A stretch of 64,000 nucleotides of DNA, from contig OY762937.1 of the NCBI GenBank assembly GCA_963667005.1, forward strand, positions 1,178,001 to 1,242,000. The letters are read 5' to 3'. The notes beneath the pieces are model-generated. The model was not told the DNA's origin. It did not search any database and worked only from the letters and a program-made list of their open reading frames with translations. Origin of the DNA: G963662605 sp963667005 (GTDB lineage Bacteria; Bacteroidota; Ignavibacteria; Ignavibacteriales; Ignavibacteriaceae). Shown here one piece after another: positions 27,078 to 37,106 of the stretch. The position numbers were made by a program, and so were the translations under genes. The stretch's first letter is position 1; the number at the start of each line of letters is the position of its first letter.

Positions 27078-28472
27078 ATGCCGGAGTGTGAATATTTGAA
27101 TAAAATAAGATTCCGGCTTAATAGTCCAGCCATTATTTTTTTTGCGCTTGAACTATTTGTTCTTTTTGTGGCAATTTTGGTCGACTATAAAGTTGTCATT
27201 GAACTATTTGCAGTACTCCTTGTGTTTGCCGCCTTTGCCGTGTTTTTCAAGAAACCAATACTTTTCGTTTACCTCACATTGTTGTCAATTTTCATCGGTA
27301 CTCTAGGGCAGATCGGTTTAGAGGGAAAGGCTTCGTCGTTTTTAATTGTAGAGGTGGTGTTCCCCATTCTGGCGCTGTTCGTTGTTATGAAAGCTCTGTT
27401 TGGGTGGGGGCAAGGATTTAAAGCGCCCAAAATAGTGTGGCTTTTTATCTCTTTTCTCATTTGGTCCCTGCTTAGCGCTTTGATATCGGTTGACGTTGTG
27501 CGGGGATTAAATTTATGGCGGGTCTATCTTTCCGGATTGGTGATGTTTGTCTTTACCTATAATGCAATAAATGACAAAAAACAAATTCAATATCTCATAA
27601 TTGCATTTATTATATGGGGGATAATTCATTCGCTTATTGAGTTTGGAGTCCTTTATCAAATGGGTAATTTACAATACGGAATGATCGGGCTACTTATACA
27701 AAAAAATCTTATGATTACTTCATATGGTAGATCAAATTACCTCGCATCGTTCTTTATTTTGTTGGTGCCCATTAGCCTTGGGTATTTATTAGTATCGAAA
27801 AACATCAAGCAGCGTATTTTCTCGATCGTGGCGATTCTTTTCATGATGACCGGCATAATTTTAACATTATCGCGAGGCGGAATAATAGCACTGATTGTCG
27901 CGGTGATGATTTTCTTATCAAGGACGATAAAAATTAAGACATTCATTCCGCTTCTGCTTATTATAACTGCGATGGTGCTGATATTGCAGTTTAATCCCCT
28001 TACCAACGTACTATTTGAGCGGGTTTCTTCTGCCGACAAAAGCAGTTCTGTGTTTTCAAGAATTGATTTCTATAACGAAGTATGGAAGATGTTTCTTGAA
28101 AATCCAATTACCGGAGTCGGTATGGGTAATTTGGGCTATCATGCAAAGTTCGTTGCTCGCGAACAATCTTCAGCTCATAACATTGTTCTTGCGTTACTCG
28201 GAGAGGATGGAATAGTTGGCGCTGTTTTCTTTTTAGGGTTGCTTCTTTCTATCCCCGTGCTGTTTTATCGCAAATATACAAAACTCATAGATGAGCCGAA
28301 GAAGATTATCCATTGGAGTTTTATAAGTGCAATTAGTGGTTGTATTATACATAGCATGGTTGAACCCACCTTTGAAGGGTATGCGTTCACGTTAATGTTT
28401 TGGGCGGCCGTTGCTACCCTTTATCGTATGTCGGAATTTGATAGCCGGGATGCGATAAACGCATATGAGTAA
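27078..28472 (+). CDS. O-antigen ligase / Wzy-family membrane protein
   Basis: 464 residues with about 11 membrane helices. The large periplasmic loop carries the Wzy_C signature: LSRGGIIALIVAVMIF, then NPITGVGMGNLGYH and the family His in SSAHNIVLALLGEDGI. It either ligates polymer to lipid A core or polymerises repeat units; the two cannot be separated by sequence alone. An in-frame TTG at 27096 preceded by GGAG is a plausible alternative start. Confidence 0.85.
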   Translation: MPECEYLNKIRFRLNSPAIIFFALELFVLFVAILVDYKVVIELFAVLLVFAAFAVFFKKPILFVYLTLLSIFIGTLGQIGLEGKASSFLIVEVVFPILALFVVMKALFGWGQGFKAPKIVWLFISFLIWSLLSALISVDVVRGLNLWRVYLSGLVMFVFTYNAINDKKQIQYLIIAFIIWGIIHSLIEFGVLYQMGNLQYGMIGLLIQKNLMITSYGRSNYLASFFILLVPISLGYLLVSKNIKQRIFSIVAILFMMTGIILTLSRGGIIALIVAVMIFLSRTIKIKTFIPLLLIITAMVLILQFNPLTNVLFERVSSADKSSSVFSRIDFYNEVWKMFLENPITGVGMGNLGYHAKFVAREQSSAHNIVLALLGEDGIVGAVFFLGLLLSIPVLFYRKYTKLIDEPKKIIHWSFISAISGCIIHSMVEPTFEGYAFTLMFWAAVATLYRMSEFDSRDAINAYE

Positions 28473-28541
28473 TTTGGTCAAGCATGTGTTCTGATCTCGA
28501 TTTATTTAGAATATTAACAGGTGCGGGCTAGTTATTTTACA

Positions 28542-28748
28542 ATGGATAGAAGAACTAAAGTTGCCCGGCAAGATGTTCCTGACCCCAGAATATTTTATTT
28601 TAGTAATTCACGCGATATTTTTTTTATGATTACCCGTTCCATAGTAATTTTTGGCAGCTTTCTTGTGCTTCTGCAAGTTGTGCCTTTTATTTGGTGGCTC
28701 AATTTGGCAAAACGGAATTTAGTTGCTGATCAAGGAAGGAATTTCTAA
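28542..28748 (+). CDS. small membrane protein between wzy-like and wzx genes
   Basis: 68 residues with a basic N-terminus and one hydrophobic segment (SIVIFGSFLVLLQVVPFIWWL). The stop is directly followed by the TTG start of the flippase gene, so translation may be coupled. No family is recognised. The frame is open from GTG 28521, but ATG 28542 is preferred; no clear ribosome site. Confidence 0.5.
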   Translation: MDRRTKVARQDVPDPRIFYFSNSRDIFFMITRSIVIFGSFLVLLQVVPFIWWLNLAKRNLVADQGRNF

Positions 28749-30239
28749 TTGCAGACTAAAAAAATAGCGGGTAATTTTTTCTCTATTCTTTCGGGGCAAA
28801 TATCCTCATTTGTATTAAATTTCCTTTCGATTACAATTGCCGCCCGGTATTTAGGTGTTGAAAACTTTGGCTTTTTCGGGTATCTCCTTTCGGTGGCTAC
28901 AATATTTTCTAAGGTGATTGATTTTGGATTTGCGCCGATAATATTCAGAGAACTATCCAAGACCAAAGACAGAATGGGTTTGCTCAATACCGGCATCATG
29001 ATTCGTATTGTCGCTTTTTTTATTCTTTTGATTGGCTTTAATCTCTCTTTTCTTGTCAGAAATGTATCATGGATGGAGGTAGCCCTTTCTAATTTATTAC
29101 TTTTTAATATTATTTTTTCGGCAAAGTTCTATAATATCAGAGAGCTAATGGATATTCCATTTAAAACAACCCTTATGATGTTTGGTCCATCTTTGGTAAT
29201 GTTTTTGGAAAACTTACTGTTTTTCTGTCTTGTATTAGTTATGCCGATTATCCACGGGGGTGTGTTTTATTTTTATTTTTCATATTTCATTGCAAATGTT
29301 CCGGGTTTTCTTGTCGTGTGGTACTTGTTGTGGAAGCACTTTAATTATAAACCCCATTGGGTGTTTACCGATATGAAATGGCTAATGGAAACATCTTTCA
29401 GCGTCTATTTGTATATCATTCTCGCGGTAATTCTCCAACAAATAGATGTAGTGCTTCTCAAAGCCCAATCCACAAAATATGCTCTCGGAATTTACTCGGC
29501 TGCAGTACGCCTTGCCGTTCCAATACTCATTATCCCGGGCGCGATAATACATACGATTTTTCCACTGCTCAATGAATTACATAAAGAAGATATAACCGCC
29601 AATCAGGGTGGTCAAGACAAAAATAAAATAATGGTGGAATCTACTTTCAAGATACTTTTTCTGCTTCCGGTCGTGTTGAGTATTGCTTTTTCAGTTAAGC
29701 CTGATGCATTTGTGAGTCTGGTTTTCGGGTCGAAATATGTAGATGCTGCAAGTGCAACGGTAATATTATTGTGGGGGCAGATTTTTGTATTCCATAGTTT
29801 TTTTGTGACTAATCTTTTGGTAATCTATAATGGTCAGAAGTGGGGCATAGCCTATGGATTAATTACGGTTTTAGTTGATGTTGTGCTTTGCATTTATTTT
29901 ATTCCGCGTGGGGCTTATCTTGGCGCTGCTCTTGCGAAAAGCATCGCCGTGTTTGCCGGCTGGCTTTTAACAACTGTAGTTATACAGAAATATGCAAAAT
30001 CATTTTATCTGCCCAATTTGCGGACAGTATTGTGGACGGTGGCTGTGTTCGCCATAGCTAAATTATTGGCATTTCTACCTCTTCTCTTCTTTATGGCTTT
30101 CATGTTCATTGTATGTATCTGTCTTACAATATTTGTGCGGCTTTTTAACAACACCGAGATTATTTTTATATTAAATATGCTCCATTTGAGCAAATATACT
30201 GATAGGGCTATCAGTTTTCAGGAGCGATTTAGTCTATAG
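28749..30239 (+). CDS. Wzx-type polysaccharide flippase (MOP superfamily)
   Basis: 496 residues, about 12-14 membrane helices. The opening ILSGQISSFVLNFLSITIAARYLGVENFGFFGY is typical of Wzx/RfbX flippases, which move undecaprenyl-linked repeat units to the periplasmic face. TTG 28749 is chosen because AAGGAA lies at correct spacing and it abuts the previous stop. Confidence 0.88.
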   Translation: MQTKKIAGNFFSILSGQISSFVLNFLSITIAARYLGVENFGFFGYLLSVATIFSKVIDFGFAPIIFRELSKTKDRMGLLNTGIMIRIVAFFILLIGFNLSFLVRNVSWMEVALSNLLLFNIIFSAKFYNIRELMDIPFKTTLMMFGPSLVMFLENLLFFCLVLVMPIIHGGVFYFYFSYFIANVPGFLVVWYLLWKHFNYKPHWVFTDMKWLMETSFSVYLYIILAVILQQIDVVLLKAQSTKYALGIYSAAVRLAVPILIIPGAIIHTIFPLLNELHKEDITANQGGQDKNKIMVESTFKILFLLPVVLSIAFSVKPDAFVSLVFGSKYVDAASATVILLWGQIFVFHSFFVTNLLVIYNGQKWGIAYGLITVLVDVVLCIYFIPRGAYLGAALAKSIAVFAGWLLTTVVIQKYAKSFYLPNLRTVLWTVAVFAIAKLLAFLPLLFFMAFMFIVCICLTIFVRLFNNTEIIFILNMLHLSKYTDRAISFQERFSL

Positions 30240-30265
30240 CGACTTCACTTTTTGGACAAAAATTT

Positions 30266-31231
30266 ATGACCGACGGCATTCCCAGAATTATAGACATTTC
30301 CATCATTATTGTTAATTACAATGCGATGAAATTATTGGACGATTGTATAGCGTCTATTAAGACATATTCAAGCGGGTTTGATTATGAAATTATTGTGGTT
30401 GATAATCATTCATCTGATCCGATTATGCTGTTAAGGGAAAAGTACGCAGATGTTACATTTATTATGAATGAAGATAATCGTGGTTTCGCGGCGGCGAACA
30501 ACCAAGGCCTGGTTCTGGCAAAAGGGAAGCATATCCTTTATCTAAATAATGACACGCTATTTACTGAAAACACACTACTCGTACTGCTGCAATATTTGAA
30601 AAGCCTTTCGCAGGATGTCGTTTTGGGCTGTAAACTGTTGAATTCGGACAAAACGATTCAGGTATCAACCAGTGATTTTGATACTATTTGGAACAGCTTG
30701 GGCGAGAATTTGTTTTTGTATAAAGTGTTCCCCCGCTCAAAATTGTTGAATAAGTATTACCTAGCGTGCTACTCCGGGATAGAGCCTGTGGAGACGGATA
30801 TCGTAAAAGGCGCTTTCCTCATGTGCAGTAAAAACTTGGCAGATACATTGCATGGCTTTGATGAGTCATTTTATTTTTATTCTGAAGAGGCTGATTTTTG
30901 TTTCCGCGCGAAACAATTAGGGGCCCGGGTATTGTATTGTCCTGAGACAAGTATTATTCATTTCGGCGGAGCAACGACAGACACCATGCCTTGGTTTAAA
31001 TTCAGGAACATACACATTGCCAAATTGCAGTGGTATATTAAGAATTTTAGAGGGTATAAAAGAGTCTTGATAATAGTATTTCATTATATAGGAATGCTGT
31101 TAAGAGGGTCTAGTTCCTTTTTAGTAGGGTGCATTACCTTCAATAAAACCCAATGCATGAGGGGAATTTATTTTCTAAGTCAGCTTTTTGTGCTCCCGAA
31201 CCCTCAGTTAAAAGGAGGCACGGGTGCTTAA
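30266..31231 (+). CDS. GT2-family glycosyltransferase (WbbL/rhamnosyltransferase-like)
   Basis: 321 residues. The N-terminal GT-A fold begins ISIIIVNYNAMKLLDDCI, with NRGFAAANNQG and LYLNNDT (the metal-binding DxD-like region). Later come DIVKGAFLMCSK and FYSEEADFCFRA, the acceptor/catalytic segment typical of WbbL-like enzymes. It is cytoplasmic, adding a sugar to the lipid-linked repeat unit. Its 3' end overlaps the next gene by eight bases. Confidence 0.88.
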   Translation: MTDGIPRIIDISIIIVNYNAMKLLDDCIASIKTYSSGFDYEIIVVDNHSSDPIMLLREKYADVTFIMNEDNRGFAAANNQGLVLAKGKHILYLNNDTLFTENTLLVLLQYLKSLSQDVVLGCKLLNSDKTIQVSTSDFDTIWNSLGENLFLYKVFPRSKLLNKYYLACYSGIEPVETDIVKGAFLMCSKNLADTLHGFDESFYFYSEEADFCFRAKQLGARVLYCPETSIIHFGGATTDTMPWFKFRNIHIAKLQWYIKNFRGYKRVLIIVFHYIGMLLRGSSSFLVGCITFNKTQCMRGIYFLSQLFVLPNPQLKGGTGA

Positions 31232-32378
31232 TAATCGCAATATTCTTTTTTTTGCAGATGATTGGGGACGACACCCTTCAACAATGCAGCATATAGGGAA
31301 GATACTGGCCGTATCCAACAAGATTGTCTGGGTGGGTTCGTTGGCTCACAGACGGCCGACAATTCATTTGTCGGACATTCAGCGAATCTTCGGCAAGCTA
31401 AAAAAAATATTCTTGTCCCATGAGCAGGATATTAGTCCCGACATTCCGGTTATTGAAAAACATTTTTTTATAATTCCTTTTCATGACACATTTGGCGTAC
31501 AGAAAATAAATGCGTTTTTATTGCGCCTTCAAATCCGGAAGTTGGTAAAGGAAAACAATTTTGAGAATTTTGTAATTATATCCAACACGCCGCTAATCGC
31601 TGACATACTTGGAACACTTGGAGAATCATCATCACATTATTTGTGTCTGGATGACTATTCGTTTTTTGAAGGCGCATTTCAATCGTTAATTTCAATGGAA
31701 ACGAGAATGCTGGAAAAAGTAAGTACAGCGCACTATGTTTCTGAAGTTTTACAAAATTCAAGACCGGTTCGTTCCGGGCTTGGCTATTTCCTCCCTCAGG
31801 GCGTTGATACAGAGCATTTTAAAAAGATGACCCCGGCCAGGGAAGTTGAATCATTCATTGGCAAAAAGGTGATTGGCTTTTTTGGCCTGGTGGCTGAATA
31901 TATTGATATTGCTCTCATTAAAAGGTGCGCACAGAGATACCCCGATTATGAATTTTTGATTATTGGGGGAAAAACAATAGATTTATCAATGTGGAATGAA
32001 TGTCCGAATATTCATTATCTTGGGCGTATTTCATATGATGAGTTGCCGGCATACGCATCTTGTTTTTCAGTGGGAATTATACCTTTTATGGTGAATGAGC
32101 TGACAGTTGCATCGAATCCACTAAAACTATTGGAATATTTTTCGTTAGGAATTTCTGTCGTCTCAACAAACCTGCCCGAGGTGGAAAGATTTAATGATGC
32201 TGCTTTTGTTGCCAAAACATATGATGAGTTTGTCTTGATGATTGAACAGGCAGTACATGACGATTCCCCCACGAGAATAGAAAAACGATTACAGCTGGCA
32301 AAAAATCATTCGTGGCAGAAAATAGCTGAAAATTTATCAAGTATAATTATCAAGGCAGAACTGTCTTCGGGAAATTGA
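31224..32378 (+). CDS. glycosyltransferase, GT-B fold (GT4-like)
   Basis: 384 residues. The C-terminal half has the GT-B donor-binding region: KKVIGFFGLVAEYID, PNIHYLGRISYDELPAYAS, VGIIPFMVNELTVASNPLKLLEYFSLGISVV. The N-terminal half is divergent. GTG 31224 has a perfect AGGAGG five bases upstream, lying inside the end of the preceding GT2 gene, which indicates translational coupling. Confidence 0.85.
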   Translation: MLNNRNILFFADDWGRHPSTMQHIGKILAVSNKIVWVGSLAHRRPTIHLSDIQRIFGKLKKIFLSHEQDISPDIPVIEKHFFIIPFHDTFGVQKINAFLLRLQIRKLVKENNFENFVIISNTPLIADILGTLGESSSHYLCLDDYSFFEGAFQSLISMETRMLEKVSTAHYVSEVLQNSRPVRSGLGYFLPQGVDTEHFKKMTPAREVESFIGKKVIGFFGLVAEYIDIALIKRCAQRYPDYEFLIIGGKTIDLSMWNECPNIHYLGRISYDELPAYASCFSVGIIPFMVNELTVASNPLKLLEYFSLGISVVSTNLPEVERFNDAAFVAKTYDEFVLMIEQAVHDDSPTRIEKRLQLAKNHSWQKIAENLSSIIIKAELSSGN

Positions 32379-32499
32379 AGCCAACGTTTGCGCCATATAA
32401 TGAACCATGATTATAACCAGCCTCTTGCCGGTCGATAAGTTATTTCCACAACGCAAAGATGCCCCGGTAGCGATAGGGTAGAGACTATTGTGCGGGTGA

Positions 32500-33597
32500 T
32501 TACTTTTTGCTTAGTTCGTTAATAGCCGCCTGCACTTTTTCGGGATATAAGTATTGCATACAGTTGTTGGGGCACACCGGTGTAAAATAGCAGGGACAGT
32601 CAAAATCCGGTTCTAAAATAACGCCGCGATTATATAAATAAAATTCGTTCTTGTTGAAAATATTATTGAAAAGAACCAATTGCTTTTTTAATCCGATGGC
32701 AATATGCATTGCCATTGAAACCGCCGAAACGATAATATCACATTCATTCATCAGGTTAACAAAGACGGGTAGAGGAAAGTATCCGAAATACTTGGCTCCG
32801 GAAGCCTTTTGTATGCTGGTGTTTTTTTCGTCTTCTTGCTTACCGCCAAGTAAGACTACTTCATAACCTGTAGCCTGTAAATCTTTCGCTAACTTTATCC
32901 AGTACTCAGTTGGCCATAATCGTGAAACCCATCTGCCGCCACAGCCAGTATTGAGTCCGACAACTTGTTTTGTTTTATCAATGTTGAATTGCTCTTCTGA
33001 CGGGAGCAGGTCAATGATATATTCCTCTTCTTTGAATTTGAACCCGGCTATGTCAAAGATTTCTTCGACATAGTGTTTTGAGTTGGTTTGGTTCAAATCA
33101 TCGAAAAGGCCGGTCAACCACTTATGTTCTTCCGCTTTTGTGCCAATAGGAATTGCATGCCCAAATTTATCCAGAGTAAATCCGCTTTTCTTTTTTGCTT
33201 TAACAGAGGCTCCGAGGGCAATGGCAATAGGATCTTTGTCTAAATTGATGAGCCAATTGAATTCTATATTTTTTAGCAACTCAATATTTTCCGGAGTCAC
33301 GGCGAGGCTTCTCTGCACAAAACCTTGTGGTACGATTTCGGGGGTATATGTCAGCCAATAAATGTATGCGCCGGGATGTTCTTTTCTGAGCGCGTGCAAT
33401 AACGGAGTTGTCCTAATTACATCACCGATTGCTCCCAATTTAATAATAAGTATTACCTCAGAAACTTTTTGGTAGCTTGGGCACGAATCACAATGATATC
33501 CGGATTTTTTGTGTGGTCGACAGGGAATATCGCCCCGGAAATGAATGCAATCTTGGTGAATTGTCATGAGTAGCTTCGATAATTTGTTAAAATTCAT
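32500..33597 (-). CDS. GT9-family heptosyltransferase-like protein with cysteine clusters
   Basis: About 365 residues. The GT9 core is clear: LIIKLGAIGDVIRTTPLLHALR near residue 50 and GLNTGCGGRWVSRLWPTEYW near the middle, as in ADP-heptose:LPS heptosyltransferases. Distinctive are four N-terminal cysteines (C17, C26, C36, C39 in a CIHFRGDIPC...CDSC pattern) and a C-terminal group in CPCYFTPVCPNNC, which could bind a metal. The frame is open to 33639; the chosen ATG has no strong ribosome site. Transcribed against the surrounding glycan genes. Confidence 0.82.
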   Translation of the reverse strand: MNFNKLSKLLMTIHQDCIHFRGDIPCRPHKKSGYHCDSCPSYQKVSEVILIIKLGAIGDVIRTTPLLHALRKEHPGAYIYWLTYTPEIVPQGFVQRSLAVTPENIELLKNIEFNWLINLDKDPIAIALGASVKAKKKSGFTLDKFGHAIPIGTKAEEHKWLTGLFDDLNQTNSKHYVEEIFDIAGFKFKEEEYIIDLLPSEEQFNIDKTKQVVGLNTGCGGRWVSRLWPTEYWIKLAKDLQATGYEVVLLGGKQEDEKNTSIQKASGAKYFGYFPLPVFVNLMNECDIIVSAVSMAMHIAIGLKKQLVLFNNIFNKNEFYLYNRGVILEPDFDCPCYFTPVCPNNCMQYLYPEKVQAAINELSKK

Positions 33598-33895
33598 TGT
33601 TTCAATATATAAAAATCCTGCAAAATGAGGGACATGCAATATATTCTAAAAGGGTAGAATAAGTAGAATTTTCAGTGTTTTTACCTTGACAAAGCGGATG
33701 CCTGGCAATCAGTGGCTTTGTCTTTTTTTTAGGTGGAATATCAAGAAATATCATTAGAAGAATATTTTTCGTAACATGGCTGGGGACAGATAGTTAAAAT
33801 TCCAGTAAAATCACTATTTTACTAACTTAGAATAAGAAATTTACTTCAAAACATGCATCAACCAATTCACTTAGTCCGTTTATTGAGGAAATGAT
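33598..33895. other. 298-bp intergenic region between divergent glycosyltransferase genes
   Basis: AT rich and must contain both promoters. A short imperfect GC-containing hairpin is possible near 33680-33725, but nothing convincing is seen. Confidence 0.35.
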
Positions 33896-35080
33896 TTGAG
33901 GATTTTGATATTTACGCTGCGCTTTCCTTATCCACCGTATCGTGGGGATAAGTTAAAGATATACAATATCGCGAAAAATCTTGCCGCCACAAATGATGTG
34001 ACAATTTTAACTTTTTTTGATAAATCAGAAGAAAAGTATGTTCGTGAATTTGAAAAAATGAACATTAAGATTGTTGCGGTTCAATATTCTATACTTGAAG
34101 CTGTATTTCATTTATTGAAGGCCCTTTTTTCCCCTACACCGTTTCAGGTCTCATTATACCAATCCACACGGCTTAAAAAAGAATTGGCTCGCATACTTGG
34201 CGAGAATACCTTCGAAATTGTGTACTTTCATCTGGTGCGTAGTTTATACTATCGCGATGTTTTGTCAAAATACTGCGCAATCAAAATAGTAGATTTTACT
34301 GATTCAATATCTCTTTATTTAAGCCGAATAATCGAAATCACACGTAACCCCGTTAAAAAAATCATCTTAAAGATGGAATATCGACGAGTTAAAGAATACG
34401 AGAAACATGCGGGAGAATTCGATTCTCTGTTTTTGTGCTCTGATACGGACAAAGCATATTTGCTTAATAATCATCCGCAGCTCAACATTCAGATATTGCC
34501 TAACGGAATAGATTGTGATTATTTTAAGTATGAAAGTATTGAGCCGAGAGGGAAGAGTATACTATTCACTGGAAATATTCCTTACTTTGCCAATTCAGAC
34601 GCTATAAAATTCTTCGCGAATGAAGTGTTCCCGCTTGTGGTGAAAAAAGAACCGAACGCAAAGTTTACTATTGTCGGACAGCATCCGACCGCCGGGGTAA
34701 AAAAATTAGTATCTGATTCGATAGCGGTAAAAGGGTTTGTAAAGGATATTCGCAAAGAGTACCTCGAAAGTACCGTGAACATAGCTCCGGTCAGATTTGG
34801 TGCCGGTACTCTTAATAAAGTATTGGAATCAATCGCCCTAGGTGTTCCGGTTGTGGCTACGTCAATTGCTGTGGCGGGTATGCCGGAGGAATTGAAAAAA
34901 TATGTATTTGTTGCGGATTCTCCGGAGGAATTTGCGGACAAGATCATATATATATTCAATAATCCCTCGGTTCGTGATACTTTGATGAGGGAAGGGGCTA
35001 AAAAAATCGAATCTCTTTTAGACTGGAAAATTGTAACAAGTGAATTCGAGGCTTATCTTAAAAGCCTTTCACGTTCATAA
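33896..35080 (+). CDS. GT4-family glycosyltransferase (Stp1/TIGR03087-like)
   Basis: 394 residues. The N-terminal RFPYPPYRGDKLKIYNIAKNLA matches sugar transferases of the TIGR03087 type associated with exopolysaccharide loci. The GT-B C-terminal domain follows: SILFTGNIPYFANSDAI, FTIVGQHPT, and the donor-binding FGAGTLNKVLESIALGVPVV. The start codon is TTG 33896; TGAGGAAATGA lies just upstream. Confidence 0.85.
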   Translation: MRILIFTLRFPYPPYRGDKLKIYNIAKNLAATNDVTILTFFDKSEEKYVREFEKMNIKIVAVQYSILEAVFHLLKALFSPTPFQVSLYQSTRLKKELARILGENTFEIVYFHLVRSLYYRDVLSKYCAIKIVDFTDSISLYLSRIIEITRNPVKKIILKMEYRRVKEYEKHAGEFDSLFLCSDTDKAYLLNNHPQLNIQILPNGIDCDYFKYESIEPRGKSILFTGNIPYFANSDAIKFFANEVFPLVVKKEPNAKFTIVGQHPTAGVKKLVSDSIAVKGFVKDIRKEYLESTVNIAPVRFGAGTLNKVLESIALGVPVVATSIAVAGMPEELKKYVFVADSPEEFADKIIYIFNNPSVRDTLMREGAKKIESLLDWKIVTSEFEAYLKSLSRS

Positions 35081-35099
35081 AAACAAATCACTTCTAAAA

Positions 35100-36539
35100 T
35101 TACTTCAATAGTGCTTCTATAAATCTACCAGCAGCCAATAGCTTTTCTTCTTCAAACTGATTTGTCATGAGCTGCATACCTATCGGCATGTTGTTGCTGT
35201 CGTTTCCTACCGGAATATTTAGCCCAGGAATACCCACAAGATTTGCCGATGTTGTGTAAATATCACCAAGATACATTTCAAGCGGGTCGGTGCTTTTCTC
35301 GCCGATCTTAAATGCGGTTGTCGGGGCGGTTGGTGTAATGATAATATCTACTTCTTCAAATGCTTTATCAAAATCACTTTTAATAATTCTGCGTACTTGC
35401 TGAGCCTTCTTATAGTAAGCATCATAATATCCTGCCGAAAGAACATATGTTCCCAGCATGATTCTTCTTTTCACCTCATCCCCGAATCCCTCGGAGCGTG
35501 AGTTTTTATACATGTCGGCAAGTGTCGTATGTTCGGGACTACGATAGCCGTATCTCGCGCCATCATAGCGGGCAAGGTTGGAGGAAGCCTCCGCAGTTGT
35601 TAAAATGTAATATGTTGCTATTGCATGCTCGGTGTGGGGTAGTGATATTTCTTTTACCGCAAATCCGGCAGATTTCAATTTTTGAATATATGCGTCAATA
35701 GCTGTGGCAATTTCCGGATTCAAACCATCGCCAAAACATTCTTTCGGTAATCCGATTGTTAGCGGAGCAGTTTTCGAGTGCATTGCCGATATATAATCAG
35801 GTACTTCGCGGTTAGCGGAGGTTGAGTCTTTTTCATCATAGCCGGAGATTACCTGAAGTACAGTAGCAGCATCTTCCATGTTTCGTGCAAAAGGGCCAAT
35901 GGAGTCAAAAGATGAAGCGAAGGCTGTTAAACCATAGCGCGAAACTAATGAGTATGTCGGCTTTAAGCCGAAGATTCCGCAGAAGGAAGCCGGTTGTCTA
36001 ATAGAACCACCGGTGTCGGTACCAAGAGCCACATCGCAAAGCCCTGCGGCAACTGCAACAGCAGATCCGCCGCTTGAGCCCCCGGGGACTCTTGTTTTAT
36101 CATGAGGATTTTTAGCGGCGCCATAAGCAGAATTTTCGTTTGAGGAGCCCATCGCGAACTCGTCGCAATTGGTCTTGCCGATAATAACAGCATCTTCATT
36201 AATTAATTTTTGAACGGCAGTTGCCGTATAGAGCGGTACAAAGTTTTCAAGAATTTTGGAGGCGCAAGTCATTACCAGGCCTTCAATGGAAAGCACATCT
36301 TTAATGCCTATAACCATGCCTGCTAACTTACCAGCTGTGCCATTATCTATTTTGTGCTGAACGGCAGCAGCCTGTTTTAAAGCATCTTCATTGAAAACGG
36401 AAAGAAATGCATTGAGGTCCTTCTCCCGTTCAATCGCGTCTAAAAAGTATTGAACGTTATCAACAAGCAGCAGCTTTTTGTCAAATAATAATTGTCGTTT
36501 TTCTGAATAGCTTTTATAAGGCAGCAAAGTATCGCTCAT
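35100..36539 (-). CDS. gatA: aspartyl/glutamyl-tRNA amidotransferase subunit A
   Basis: 479 residues, normal GatA length. GatA supplies ammonia from glutamine to convert mischarged Glu-tRNA(Gln) or Asp-tRNA(Asn). The amidase-signature triad is intact: Lys80 (GIKD), Ser155 in PGGSSGGSA and Ser179 in GTDTGGSIRQPA. gatB and gatC are not adjacent, which is common. It converges with the GT4 gene. Confidence 0.95.
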   Translation of the reverse strand: MSDTLLPYKSYSEKRQLLFDKKLLLVDNVQYFLDAIEREKDLNAFLSVFNEDALKQAAAVQHKIDNGTAGKLAGMVIGIKDVLSIEGLVMTCASKILENFVPLYTATAVQKLINEDAVIIGKTNCDEFAMGSSNENSAYGAAKNPHDKTRVPGGSSGGSAVAVAAGLCDVALGTDTGGSIRQPASFCGIFGLKPTYSLVSRYGLTAFASSFDSIGPFARNMEDAATVLQVISGYDEKDSTSANREVPDYISAMHSKTAPLTIGLPKECFGDGLNPEIATAIDAYIQKLKSAGFAVKEISLPHTEHAIATYYILTTAEASSNLARYDGARYGYRSPEHTTLADMYKNSRSEGFGDEVKRRIMLGTYVLSAGYYDAYYKKAQQVRRIIKSDFDKAFEEVDIIITPTAPTTAFKIGEKSTDPLEMYLGDIYTTSANLVGIPGLNIPVGNDSNNMPIGMQLMTNQFEEEKLLAAGRFIEALLK

Positions 36540-36653
36540 GAAAAAATGAAAAAATATTTTCCTAAATAAAATAATTTTGGAGGGTAAAACATAGCCTTTT
36601 CTATCGAGGAAAAATTCTTATGTTTCCACGAATTTCAAAAGGCCAACAGAAGG

Positions 36654-36854
36654 TTAGTCTTTTTTCTCTTGGCTGTCCGGTTTTACATTAATGGAGTCTT
36701 TGATTTCTTCCTCAACATCATTCATTGCATTCTTGAACTGACGAATGCCCTTGCCTAATCCTTGAAGAAGTTCCGGGAGCTTATGCGGCCCGAAGACTAC
36801 CAGTGCAACTAATGCAATTACCAGTATTTCGCCAACGCCGATATTATCAAACAT
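36654..36854 (-). CDS. tatA: Sec-independent translocase TatA/TatB-family protein
   Basis: 66 residues: one N-terminal membrane helix (GEILVIALVALVVF), the FGP hinge, then an amphipathic helix (KLPELLQGLGKGIRQFKNAM) and an acidic tail. TatA-family proteins form the pore of the twin-arginine system; the FGP form is also compatible with TatB. A second copy lies 12 bp upstream on the same strand. No tatC is in the window. Confidence 0.88.
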   Translation of the reverse strand: MFDNIGVGEILVIALVALVVFGPHKLPELLQGLGKGIRQFKNAMNDVEEEIKDSINVKPDSQEKKD

Positions 36855-36865
36855 ACATCAGCCGC

Positions 36866-37060
36866 TTATTTCTTGTCGAGTTCTTTTGAGGAATCAGACT
36901 TTTTGTCGGCACTTTCATCGCCATTGAGCGCTTTTTTGAATTCCTTAATTCCTTTACCGAGTCCTTGTGCTAGTTCAGGAATCTTCTTCCCGCCGAAAAG
37001 AATTACTGCAATTAAGAGAACGACTAAAAACTCACCCCAGCCGAATGATCCGTTAAACAT
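36866..37060 (-). CDS. tatA: Sec-independent translocase TatA-family protein
   Basis: 64 residues: membrane helix (GEFLVVLLIAVILF), FGGKK hinge, amphipathic helix (IPELAQGLGKGIKEFKKAL) and a charged tail. A paralogue of its downstream neighbour; different hinge sequences suggest a division of roles (TatA and TatB-like). ATG 37060 has AAGGATG upstream, so it is preferred to the longer frame reaching 37087. Confidence 0.88.
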   Translation of the reverse strand: MFNGSFGWGEFLVVLLIAVILFGGKKIPELAQGLGKGIKEFKKALNGDESADKKSDSSKELDKK

Positions 37061-37106
37061 ATAAACATCCTTTCCTGAATAATCCAATTAACATAATGCC
37101 CAAAAG

